A stretch of DNA of 64,000 nt from Fennellomyces sp. T-0311 (taxonomy: Eukaryota > Mucoromycota > Mucoromycetes > Mucorales > Lichtheimiaceae): the NCBI GenBank assembly GCA_025266875.1, contig JALLLT010000012.1, positions 248,001 through 312,000 on the forward strand, given 5' to 3'. Below the pieces are notes generated by a model. It ran no database searches and had not been told where the DNA came from. It saw only the letters and a list, made by a program, of their open reading frames with translations. The translations under genes and the position numbers were made by a program. Shown here piece after piece: positions 53,910-64,000 of the stretch (positions within the stretch are counted from its first letter, which is position 1; each line of letters opens with the position of its first letter).

Positions 53910-55046
53910 ATGAGTGAAGTGGAAAACAGTGGTAAGGAGATGACGTGCTGCATTCACACCCATGATACTAATCTTCCCAATGATGCCCTCAGGTGAACAA
54001 CGTTATTCAGATGACAGAGCGCGAAGCCCTCGCAGCCGTTCTCGGTCGCGGTCCCCTTTGCGTCATAGTGAGAGCCGATACCGCAGTCGCTCGCGATCCA
54101 GAGATGCCCCGTAAGTTACTCAATCCTTGCAGATGGATCGATTTTGTTTGTGCTAAGACGCTGAGCTGCGCACCAGACGCAACGATGTGGACTTGAATCC
54201 TGGTGACAATCTCTTCATCACTGGCCTTACAACGAGAACAAACAGTGCGGATCTTGAAGAACTCTTCAGCAAATACGGAAAGGTAAAGCGAGTACTCACT
54301 CAGAGCACCACTTGCGGGCGGCGTATGCTCACCGTGTTGCTGTGTCCCCCCCCCCCACCACAGATTCAAAAGGCTGAAGTAATGTATGATCCTCACACCC
54401 GCGAGTCGCGAGGTTTTGGTTTTATTCGCATGGCATCTACCGAGGACGCCGACAGAGCCATCAGCAGCATCAACGGCACAGAGCTGGATGGCCGCGTTGT
54501 TACTGTTGAAAAGGTACGCAAGTGAAAGGCTGATGAAAGATCGCTTTGCTGACATGCAGCATTAGGCCAGACGATCTCGACCGCGCACACCTACTCCTGG
54601 ACGTTACTATGGACCTCCTAAGCGTGGACGTAAGTAGAGTACATGTTAGAGAAGAAGGATACGTCCGTTCTGTGCTAGACGCTATCAGACTACAACTGTG
54701 TTTGCTCATGGTCGTCGCTGTACGCCTCTGTTCAGCCCGGTTTGTAGACCGTTTTGGATCTCGTTCTGACAACCGCTATTATGATCCTCGTTATGAAGCT
54801 AGACCACCTCGAGGCGGTGACCCAAGATACGATCGCTACTACGACCGGTCCTACATGGATCGCTACGATCCTCCAAGATACGACCGTGGCTACGAACGCG
54901 ACCGTGGTGGTGGTTATGACAGAGGATATGACCGTGGCTACGACCGCGGTTATGACCGTGGTTATGACCGCTATGACCGCTATGACCGCCGCGCGCCCCC
55001 ACCAAGATACGATCCTTACCCACCGCGCCCCAGATCACCTTATTAG
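53910..55046 (+). CDS. TRA2: Transformer-2-like SR protein (RS - RRM - Arg/Gly/Tyr-rich)
   Basis: Six exons encode about 240 residues. An N-terminal RS region (RARSPRSRSRSRSPLRHSES) precedes one RRM. RNP2 is LFITGLT and RNP1 is SRGFGFIRM; the linker NPGDNLFITGLTTRTNSADLEELFSKYGK is like Tra2. A short Arg-rich linker (ARRSRPRTPTPGRYYGPPKR) matches the Tra2 hinge. The tail carries tandem DRGY/YDRGYDRG repeats and ends PPRPRSPY. Tra2 proteins bind GAA-rich exonic enhancers and promote splicing; the tail probably drives self-association. The start is ATG 53910, whose short exon (22 nt) splices to the RS exon. A run of C residues (CCCCCCCCC) just before the CCACCACAG acceptor at about 54350-54364 is unusual for an intron. 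The domain order, not sequence identity, supports the name. Confidence 0.88.
54882..54990 (+). repeat. 12-bp imperfect coding repeat (YDRG units)
   Basis: GAC-CGT-GGC-TAC-like units recur about seven times and encode the DRGY repeats of the Tra2-like tail. Codons vary at third positions, so selection on the peptide is likely. Confidence 0.8.
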
Positions 55047-55245
55047 CTATCGGCCTCTAGCATCATCAATCGGCATTCAGCCAATCGTGCTTTATGATTT
55101 GTTCCAGTTAATGTCGAATGAAGAACAAATACGACCCTTCACAAACACACACAGCTTATGTCCGTTCCAATTGTTTCGTTTCCTTTCAGCGCTGTTTTTA
55201 CTTTCAGCCATGCGCGGCAGCAGCATAACAGCTTGCGCCCCGTCC

Positions 55246-55270
55246 ACACACACACACACACACACACACA
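55246..55270 (+). repeat. (CA)n microsatellite
   Basis: About twelve CA units lie 200 bp after the Tra2-like stop codon, probably in its 3' UTR. Confidence 0.95.
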
Positions 55271-55489
55271 TCACTGTACGTGCAGCTGTTCACCGTAATC
55301 GACGGCAGCTTAGTTCACATACGTTATAATTCCAGCACGTCCTTTGAGTTTGCACTGTACGTCCACTCAGTACATAACAGCTGTAGTCGAGCTCGTAGAT
55401 TACTCCCTCCCTCTATGCCAGTTGAACCAGGCAGGTATGCAGTATCCATGGCAAAAAGGTAACGTTTGGCCGTAGAGATAAAATCGTGG

Positions 55490-57136
55490 ACGATATGAAA
55501 AAAAAGAAGAGACTGTTGCCATGGAAGGAGATTTGGTCTCATCCAATAAACGGGTATGACGTGCTCTGCGGCATTTTATATCCATCTTGCGAAAGTCTTT
55601 ACGTGGCAATGATACGACAATCAAACAGCGAGATATGTTTGGAGTTGTTAAGCATAAAGTACAACTGCTTCGAGTCCAGCCATTTCCTTGCAGAACTTCC
55701 ATCACTTTTGGACACAATTGCATAGTGCGCGTTTTCACCCTCGGCTGCTCTTTTGGATAGGCTGAGAGCTGGTCGGGATACACTGACGAGTTCGAGTACT
55801 ATCGCATCTCGTTCAATAACAACGATGCTCCTTTGGGCATGCTCCTGCCATCAGGAACAGATGTCATTGCGTTAGCGTCGATCAGTCGACGAATGAGAGC
55901 CGTGTCCCACGGAGTTATCATGGTATTGCTAAAGTTAGAATACGTGTTCGTCAAATACAGCGATCTGAGCGGGTATACTGAAAAATGCGAGCCGAGGGTG
56001 TATTACCGTAAGATCCTCTAGACAGTCTCAGTTGGCCAAGAGCGTTTCAAAGTGATAAGCTTTGCTCATCATATTGATTGTAAGTGCTGTCAAATTGCTA
56101 ATGCAGCGACCAGCATTGACGGTAATGTCAGTGTTCGAGAAATGAGTGTCCAGCAACATCGTGTTTCTCAGCCAAAGCGTCCAATAACCTGTTCAGATCC
56201 ATACGTCGACGATCGTGGAATACCCAGCTTGCGCAAATTTTGCAGAGGTGCCAAAAATGATCTGTATATGTCAAAGTCGCGCATGTCCATGTAGACAAGC
56301 CGCACACTTTCTAGCTTGGATAGCTTGATGCTGAATGTCGTGGACACTCGTTGCAACAGTGCATCGTCGTCAAGAAGTATGATACCTCCACTAGCTTCAT
56401 TTTCCAAATCCAGCTCACGAAGACTCGGGTACGTATCGATGTGGAGACCATGTAATCACCCAGCAAGGATGGTCCATCCTCCAAGTACGCAAGCGAGACT
56501 TTTTGCATCTTTGGGTATGATATACTGTCCTCGACATCTCCTGTCAGAAGCGCATTGTTCCCAAACGTTTCAGCTCCACTAGCTGCGGACAATATTTGGG
56601 GGGGGCAATGTCGAGATCTGTGATGCGCATCATTGGTGGAACTACAAGTAATATTGGGAGGGTGGCCAAATGAGGTATATGCTGCAAGATATCATCCAGT
56701 ATAGGGCGTTCAGTGGAAGTGTACCCAGAAATATCGGTTCCTCATACACCTCTTCGGGTAAGTGTTATATGTTTCGCTTGTTAGTGTTGAAGCAGGATGG
56801 TTGCGGCACATATAAATGAAATGTAGTGCTTCTGCGTGTCGAAAGACATGTCGTAAGATCATTGAAAATATGTTGGCAGGGTCTTCCCCAGTTTTCCGAG
56901 GGCTTCCCGGTGAAAATACCGTTGCCCATAATAAGGTCGCGTACATTTCATCCGAGCGACGCTGAAGACTGTTTGAGTATGTCATATGCACCGGGCGGTT
57001 TCTCTGTCAGAGTAATTGACGGGTAAAGTATTGGCAAGAATTGACGATGCTATTCTTGAGATACAAATATGTAGACATATATATCATTGCACGGTAAATG
57101 TGAAGCGATTAAAGCAATGATTTCAACGGGAAGCAT
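55490..57136 (-). pseudogene. F-box/leucine-rich-repeat protein pseudogene
   Basis: The relic starts at ATG 57136 with a clear F-box: MLPVEIIALIASHLPCND, IYVYIFVSQE. The next codon is TAG (57052-57050) where Trp is usual, then HRQFLPILYPSITLTEKPP continues in frame. A second stop, TGA, lies at 56950-56948, then NVRDLIMGNGIFTGK stays in frame to a stop near 56770. After frame changes, leucine-rich segments follow: PILDDILQHIPHLATLPILL, YCPQLVELKRL, MQKVSLAYLEDGPSLLGDY, YPSLRELDLENEASGG and SKLESVRLVYMDMRDFDIY. F-box proteins are substrate receptors of SCF ubiquitin ligases. At least two nonsense codons and several frameshifts make this copy dead. It sits between the Tra2-like gene and ATP2. 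Confidence 0.85.
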
Positions 57137-57298
57137 GTACGCTCTTTGGTGGAGGAAGTCGAAGTTGGTGGCGAAATGTCGCCATGGCAATTTACTCAGT
57201 AAAGTGGCAACGTCACTGCGTGACTACCTAGCATTTTGTTTGTGTTGTAAGGCAAAATCACCCAGGGCGCGTTTTTTTTTTTGCTTTGCTCCGTCGAA

Positions 57299-59033
<1,735 letters not shown>

Positions 59034-59529
59034 TTAATAAAACCCAGTGTATAGAAATGAAATACGTCCGATACTTGCATCATCATTAAACATTACTTTC
59101 TCTGCCATGTTTCCTAATCAATAAATGTGTGTGTGTGAAGAAGGTACCAAGATTATTTCCGGTGTTAATAATTGAAGCGTTGAATTGTCACCCTCATCCT
59201 TCAATTTATTATGCAAACAGAAACCCTGTCCATATGTACGTACCATTCATTCAACGCTAACTCCTAAACAAGTCTGCCTTGTTGAATGCTTTGAGAATGA
59301 TGGTGAACGTGACCGATATCATCGACCGACATTTGGACCCGTAAAGTGAAAGGAGTGACTGCAAGCAACCTAATAACTCCTATACGTACATATATAGTCA
59401 TTAACTATCGAATAAGAAACGTTCTGCTAGACTGTAACGTTGAACCGAAGTTAGAGCCTGCGAACAAAATACAGAAGCCAAATACTTTGCATTAATTTTT
59501 CTCCTTGATTACCTGATGACACAGTATTA
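59034..59529. other. Intergenic after ATP2
   Basis: Spacer with the ATP2 3' UTR (AATAAA at 59036-59041). No gene is seen. Confidence 0.6.
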
Positions 59530-61030
59530 TCATGTTATAAAATGCAAGACCGGGACACTCGCTAGCATCTTCAGTCTCTGATAAAAGTCCACTGGTACAG
59601 CATGATCCTTGCGGCTCGTTGATACGAAGCAGTTTACTATTTTTTTATCTTGAAGGACAGGAAGATGGGTTGCTTTTAATCCGTTAGGATCTGTATAGCT
59701 GCTGTGTTCGCACGAAGATTCGCTTGTCGTGATGAAGAAAGTGAAATGGTCAGTTCTGCACACAGCAATGCTATTGTACTCCATTAAAGTTGCCAATCGA
59801 GGTAAATCGGCCTTTGTATAATAGCGCGACCGATCACCAAATTGCTGCTCTTTTGACAGAAATAACTGCCTTCCTGCAAGTAGGTGTGAACTCGAACGTT
59901 AAGGATATATATTCTCCGGGAGTGGTGGAGCAAAATAATGATTCAGTACGTTCATTACGTATAGTTTGTTCTGGGACATATGAGCACCATTTTTTCCGGT
60001 CCACGATAGTGGAGTCCAGCCTTGCTCTCATTTAATCTTAAACATTATGTCTTCCATACCAAGGTAGATGGGAGCACCATACGCTAGCACGTACGAAATG
60101 ATCCTTCTGCACTACAAAAGTCCATAAAACTGGATGATCAACCCACTGAGAGGCTGATAGTAGCTATAATTTATATATCCTATGAGTTATTATGTGACAG
60201 ATGTAAGTGCTTGATCATGTGCTTTGCTGGTGGTCCGTGTCCTTGTATTTCATAGTGCCGCACTAGCTCTTCATTCATACATCTTGCCTTCCTAGGTACT
60301 TTCAATGGATATATCGACTTCAGTATCGTACTAAGTTGCTGTGGGAGTACTTGATCATAGATACCCACTACGGCCTACAAACAAAATATTCTTGACATAC
60401 ATGCTTCTTCAAGCATCCACATACGTACGCTTGCTCGATTGACTACGTAGTTGGTATAATATCACCATTCGCATTCGCGTAGGAATCAATGAGTTTTAGA
60501 TCGGGAACGAGAGCCACTGTGGAATACGTAGGCATTTTTGTAAATTAGATGCTTTGTCCTATTCCGCGTACTTTGGCATCACGGTTACCTTAATCACTGC
60601 AAATCTGATCGTACCAAAAATATTTGATATCTACAGCTTTTGCATATTTGCTGGATAACATCTTCAAACTTGGTTTATCTCCTTTCACATCTTCTAAAGA
60701 TGTTCCAATACTTTTTCGTCGTCATTTGAAATTATCGCGTGCTTGTCTTCATTGACCCATGCATACTTTTTACGTACCACCCTTGCGAATAAAGGCACCA
60801 AACCGATTCCAAGTGTAGAATAATGCCCAATAATGGCCCTTTACCGTTGGACCAGGCACGACTTGCATGCCGTATACACCAGCAAACCAAGTGGGATTCG
60901 ATTTGGGCACCGTATATCGGTCAAATAGCCTTAAGCTCGATTTATCAAATGCCAACTACCTTCGCAAGGTGAAGGCTGATCAATAGAAATCGAGCTGAAA
61001 GAGGGGCCAAATATGCTTCCAAATAAAGAA
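59530..61030 (-). pseudogene. HET-like (heterokaryon-incompatibility type) domain pseudogene
   Basis: Reading leftward, fragments of one domain appear in order across several frames. At 60955-60770 they read VYGMQVVPGPTVKGHYWALFY, TWNRFGAFIRKGG, like the HET start motif (Y.ALSY.W). Near 60683-60651 comes KFEDVIQQICK, then, after a frame change at about 60640-60600, AVDIKYFWYDQICSD, resembling HET WYDQ/CINQ. YSTVALVPDLKLIDSYANA follows at about 60530-60470 and MLEEACMSRIF at 60416-60384. The last open frame (59796-59530, SSYTDPNGLKATHLPVLQDKK) may be its tail. Stops and frameshifts separate all parts. HET-domain proteins mediate non-self recognition in filamentous ascomycetes; their role in early-diverging fungi is unknown. 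The family call is from remembered motifs and rests on their order. Confidence 0.7.
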
Positions 61031-62042
61031 AGTATTCGTGCATACATGATAAACATTCTATAGACGCTTTAGTCGGTTACGAGATAAAAGCAAACTATTT
61101 TTGATGACCGACCCGTCAAAATATTACAGATCATGATTAAAGCTATAGATTTTGCGGCAAAAGCGGTGAAGTATGTAATGATCAAGGAGAAAGAACGATT
61201 GTAACGCTAAATCAAGTGCATGGATGTTCCACCGACCGTGATTTTACCAACGCACGACCACAAGTAGCCCAACTGTAGCACCATTTCACATAAATGCCCA
61301 ACCCAGACCATAACAGCACATGGCGATGTTCTATATGATATACTCCTCGAGAGTCCCAACAAGAGTGGCACACTATATGCATGCTTTTCCTAGTATCGAC
61401 ATATTAGAAACTAGTACTTGATGCGTAACATCTATCTCATTCATATTTTGTATAGAAGAGCCAATAAATCATTTATATCCAAAGTGATGTTGATGTGTAC
61501 TCGCAGCTTCCCCTCAGAATATAACGCTAAATTTTGTCGAACTCATCATCTGGTCTTTTATAGTTGGGGAATATGTAATTGGTACGTCTCTATGTTATAC
61601 TTTGTCACTACGTCTACATTTTTCTGTGTTTATAAATGATGGAAGCCATAGTACGTAGACATACGACTTTGGTCGATGATCTCTCATATTGTGTCAGCGG
61701 AGGATTCATTTGTTGACTAAATACAGTTTCGCTTTCTGCGCAGTGATATCATACCAAGCCTGCTGATTGGGAATCTCGTCAAGGAAGGAGCTGGAGGTTA
61801 AATGTAAGCAGTGTAAGCGGCAATGGACCACATATCATAGGATAGCATGCTACTGTTCGAGAACTCCACGCATGAGAAAGAAAATTGATTGGATTACGTT
61901 TAGCTCTTGGGCGTGGGTCTGTGTGAGGAAGCAGCCGGAGGTTCCGGCCGCCGAAGAAAACAAAAAGCGTTCTGGCGGTCACGGACTGAATTTACTTTTC
62001 CATCGAACCAGAAAAAAGTTGTCTTTACCTAAATCGACCTAA
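61031..62042. other. Intergenic, 1.0 kb
   Basis: A gap upstream of MZM1. A 91-codon frame at 61767-62042 is rich in Lys/Arg/Trp and looks random. No gene or repeat is recognised. Confidence 0.5.
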
Positions 62043-62658
62043 ATGTCTACAGCTGCTTCTTCTCCTTCACGACAAGCGGTCATTGCTGCCTACCGCACCT
62101 TGTTGCGAACCCAGCGTGAAGTTTTTGGAGGTATGTGTTTTTGACTCCGTTTGGTTGGAAGGCGAGTCGCTAATTTATCTAGTACAGAGGACATTCGAGC
62201 AATTCAAGGCACGTTGCCACGGACTTTGTGCGTGAGAAAGCTTAAGCAACTAACTATTTATTTGTACCTGCAGCGGCCAAGAAGGAAACGCATGCACGCT
62301 TCATGCAGAACAAGGACGAAACGAATTGCGATGTCCTGGAAGAGGTACGGAATTGATAAGCCAAGGGGTCAGTCTAAAACAAAATACTCAAGGCTGGCTA
62401 GAAATTGAAATTGGCAGAGCAAGTGACAACGTTACTGCGACACAATGTGGTCCAGGGCGTGCCTCAGGGCGAGGATACGTTCAGTAAGGATGGGCAGGCA
62501 AAGGGGCGGAAGTGGGCGGAGAGAGCTCATGGAAGGCGATAGAACTGCGTATCACCAAGGACACCGAGCTGGGTGACAACGATTCGATCAAAATGGCCAA
62601 GGGCAGCCACCGCAAGAACAGAAAGGCAGCTGCCAAAGGGTGCTGCGGCAGCCAGTAA
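62043..62658 (+). CDS. MZM1: Mzm1/LYRM7-type LYR protein, complex III Rieske assembly factor (one-base frameshift in this sequence)
   Basis: Five exons encode a protein of about 120 residues. The first exon begins MSTAASSPSRQAVIAAYRT, the LYR-type start, and should continue LLRTQREVFG. The sequence reads ACC-TTT-GTT-GCG, one T too many at 62100-62102, so the strict frame ends at TGA 62118-62120. All later exons fit the frame without the extra T: EDIRAIQ, AAKKETHARFMQNKDETNCD, KLKLAEQVTTLLRHNVVQGV and FKLRITKDTELGDNDSIK. This order matches Mzm1. Mzm1 holds the Rieske Fe-S protein in the matrix before Bcs1 inserts it into complex III. The first intron is GT-AG and the second starts GCACGT, a GC donor. 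The frameshift could be a sequencing error or recent damage; intact codons elsewhere favour error. Confidence 0.75.
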
Positions 62659-62952
62659 GAGCGGGGAGCAATCACGCATATACATTAGATACACGACGCA
62701 TTATACTTTACGAGCACCATCCAACACCCCTCTCCACTCTGATCCCGACGACTTAGTGTTTTTTTTCGAGCAAGAAAGAGCAAACAGGGGTAGCATATCG
62801 TGTCTTTTGCCCTGCAGATGCATGCAGTATTTTTTTTCTGCTTGAAACAATGATGATGGAACTCATACTGTTCAATTATGACACTGTGTACTTGGTGACA
62901 CTAACTAATTACCTGGCTGTGGGGTCCCAGACCCGCAAACTTTTCAGACCCA
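62659..62952. other. Short intergenic region
   Basis: About 290 bp between MZM1 and the membrane protein gene, with C/T-rich and T-run elements that probably form the promoter of the latter. Confidence 0.5.
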
Positions 62953-63690
62953 ATGCCTCAACAATCGCAAGATTGGCAGCAAAAAGTTACAGAGAACTTA
63001 ATCAATCAACGATCCACCACTCCAACTTCACATGACACCGCGACATTTACGCCCCCACCCCGCACAAGCACCGAGACAACCGTCCCGGATGACGAAAAAC
63101 ATCGCTATTCCCCACGCATCTCGCCCCTGCCTCCTAATGCTGTAGTGTTCAAACAATCAAATCCCGATTCCTCGTTCAATCGATACATTGAGTCCGAGTA
63201 TGGACCTGTCTTGCATAATCGACTGTCGGAGGGCTCGCTCAAGCAGCCAGCCGTGCAAAACAAACATTCAGAATCGACCCTGCGCGATTCCAAACACTTT
63301 GACGACGAAAACTTGGCAACGTTCTGGACGGCTCTTGCCAAGGATCTAGATATCAAGAAAAAGCAGCAAATGTACGCGCCAACAAAACACAACTCAAATT
63401 GGTACGAAGGGTATGATTTCAATGCCACAGAAGGCCATGGCCCGCCAGCGCCGTGGTGGGTCACCAGGCATGACGAGGATGGTGCCTATTCCATCGGTGC
63501 GCTCTTGTTCTTCTTTGGATTCATATGTCCACCACTATGGTGGCTCGGCTCGTTTTGGCCCCGGAGGCCGCGTCAACGAGGAGGGAAAATGGCCGAACGC
63601 TGGCAGAAACTCAACCGCATCATGTCAATTGGCTTCAGCGTTATTTTGGTGCTAGCTATTATCATATGCGTGGCTATCTGGAAAAGCTAA
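62953..63690 (+). CDS. Uncharacterised membrane protein with two C-terminal transmembrane helices
   Basis: One uninterrupted exon of 245 residues. The N-terminal 150 residues are hydrophilic, Ser/Pro/Thr-rich and likely cytosolic (TPTSHDTATFTPPPRTSTET). Then come a Trp/Gly-rich motif (NWYEGYDFNATEGHGPPAPWW) and two hydrophobic helices, YSIGALLFFFGFICPPLWWL and IMSIGFSVILVLAIIICVAIW, joined by a strongly basic loop (PRRPRQRGGKMAERWQKL). The layout is typical of small fungal endomembrane proteins of unknown function. The lack of introns is unusual in this window. The ATG at 62953 is the first that gives the long frame. I do not recognise a named family. Confidence 0.75.
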   Translation: MPQQSQDWQQKVTENLINQRSTTPTSHDTATFTPPPRTSTETTVPDDEKHRYSPRISPLPPNAVVFKQSNPDSSFNRYIESEYGPVLHNRLSEGSLKQPAVQNKHSESTLRDSKHFDDENLATFWTALAKDLDIKKKQQMYAPTKHNSNWYEGYDFNATEGHGPPAPWWVTRHDEDGAYSIGALLFFFGFICPPLWWLGSFWPRRPRQRGGKMAERWQKLNRIMSIGFSVILVLAIIICVAIWKS

Positions 63691-63782
63691 TACATAAAGA
63701 TACCCTTGAAATACCACCGGAGCTACACTTAATAATAATAAAACAAAGTATATACAGAGAGAAGAGCGCCACATGTGCTGGT

Positions 63783-64000
63783 TTAGCGATAACCCGATCT
63801 TGTTTCAATGCTCGTTAGGCTGTGGGATGTCAGCTGCGTCGGCACCGCGTCGTCAAGGTGGGTCGTCGCCGCGAAGTCAGCTATAATCATGTCCGGAAGT
63901 TCAATCGTAAACACCACCGGCCTGCCATAAACAGTTAGTAGCCCACGTTTTATTACCTGGAAATTCCACTTACCTTCCCGGCTCGTCGAATGATGCGGTC
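63783..64000 (-). CDS. rad9: Rad9 (9-1-1 checkpoint clamp subunit), C-terminal part, partial
   Basis: The gene enters from the right edge. The last two exons, 64000-63974 and 63921-63783, join across a 52-nt GT-AG intron. The frame gives FDEPGRPVVFTIELPD, then MIIADFAATTHLDDAVPTQ, and ends TRSGYR at TAA. FDxPGRPxxFTI is the last strand of the Rad9 PCNA-like domain. A short tail follows and lacks the long phosphorylated C terminus of animal Rad9. Rad9-Hus1-Rad1 loads at damaged DNA and activates the checkpoint kinase; that is family knowledge. Most of the gene lies outside the window. Confidence 0.78.
   Translation of the reverse strand, partial: PHHSTSREGKWNFQVIKRGLLTVYGRPVVFTIELPDMIIADFAATTHLDDAVPTQLTSHSLTSIETRSGYR

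Overview
This window looks like nuclear DNA of an early-diverging fungus, most likely Mucoromycota (Mucorales-like). The genes are monocistronic, lie on both strands and carry many short introns of about 50-100 nt with GT(A/G)AG(T) donors and TACTAA-like branch points. The identifiable proteins are fungal: PRP5, mitochondrial ATP synthase beta, a Mzm1-type LYR protein, a LAT-type amino acid permease, secreted subtilase and RNase T2. The degraded F-box and HET-like genes have a Mucorales flavour. I inferred the lineage from gene style; no search was run.

Layout, left to right. 1-952 (-) is the 5' part of an unrecognised gene. 1722-2901 (+) is a type II membrane glycosyltransferase. 3534-7382 (+) is a Sec7-PH Arf exchange factor of the EFA6/PSD type. 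9498-14411 (+) is a Ras guanine-nucleotide exchange factor. It converges on a secreted subtilisin-like protease at 14487-17868 (-). 19902-23839 (+) is PRP5/DDX46. 24181-25893 (-) is an ASX-homology chromatin protein, divergent from an amino acid permease at 26250-28351 (+). 28852-31119 (+) is an ankyrin protein, 31813-32843 (+) a double AN1 zinc-finger protein, and 33693-36029 (-) an NAD kinase. 39147-40291 (-) is a PQQ-type beta-propeller protein. 44102-45156 (-) is an RNase T2. 47598-50145 (+) is a PHD/WHIM chromatin protein. 51132-52308 (-) is a divergent ketol-acid-reductoisomerase-family protein. 53910-55046 (+) is a Tra2-like splicing factor. 57299-59033 (+) is ATP2. 62043-62658 (+) is MZM1. 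62953-63690 (+) is a small membrane protein. 63783-64000 (-) is the 3' end of rad9.

Between these intact genes lie gene-poor, AT-richer stretches of 1.5-3 kb. Four contain decayed genes: an unidentified reading frame near 37.8-38.6 kb, an Old Yellow Enzyme relic (42.1-43.7 kb), an F-box/leucine-rich relic (55.5-57.1 kb) and a HET-like relic (59.5-61.0 kb). I saw no intact transposon, tRNA, rRNA or CRISPR array.

No operon-like logic joins the genes. Several fall into themes: small-GTPase signalling (Arf GEF, Ras GEF), pre-mRNA splicing (PRP5, Tra2-like), chromatin (ASXH, PHD/WHIM), mitochondrial bioenergetics (ATP2, MZM1) and the DNA-damage checkpoint (rad9). The most interesting signals are the reductoisomerase-like protein with substituted catalytic positions and no transit peptide, the apparent excess of GC-AG introns (five), the cluster of decaying family genes, an exact 10 x 11 bp tandem array, a stop-free 3n intron in ATP2 and a one-base frameshift in an otherwise intact MZM1.
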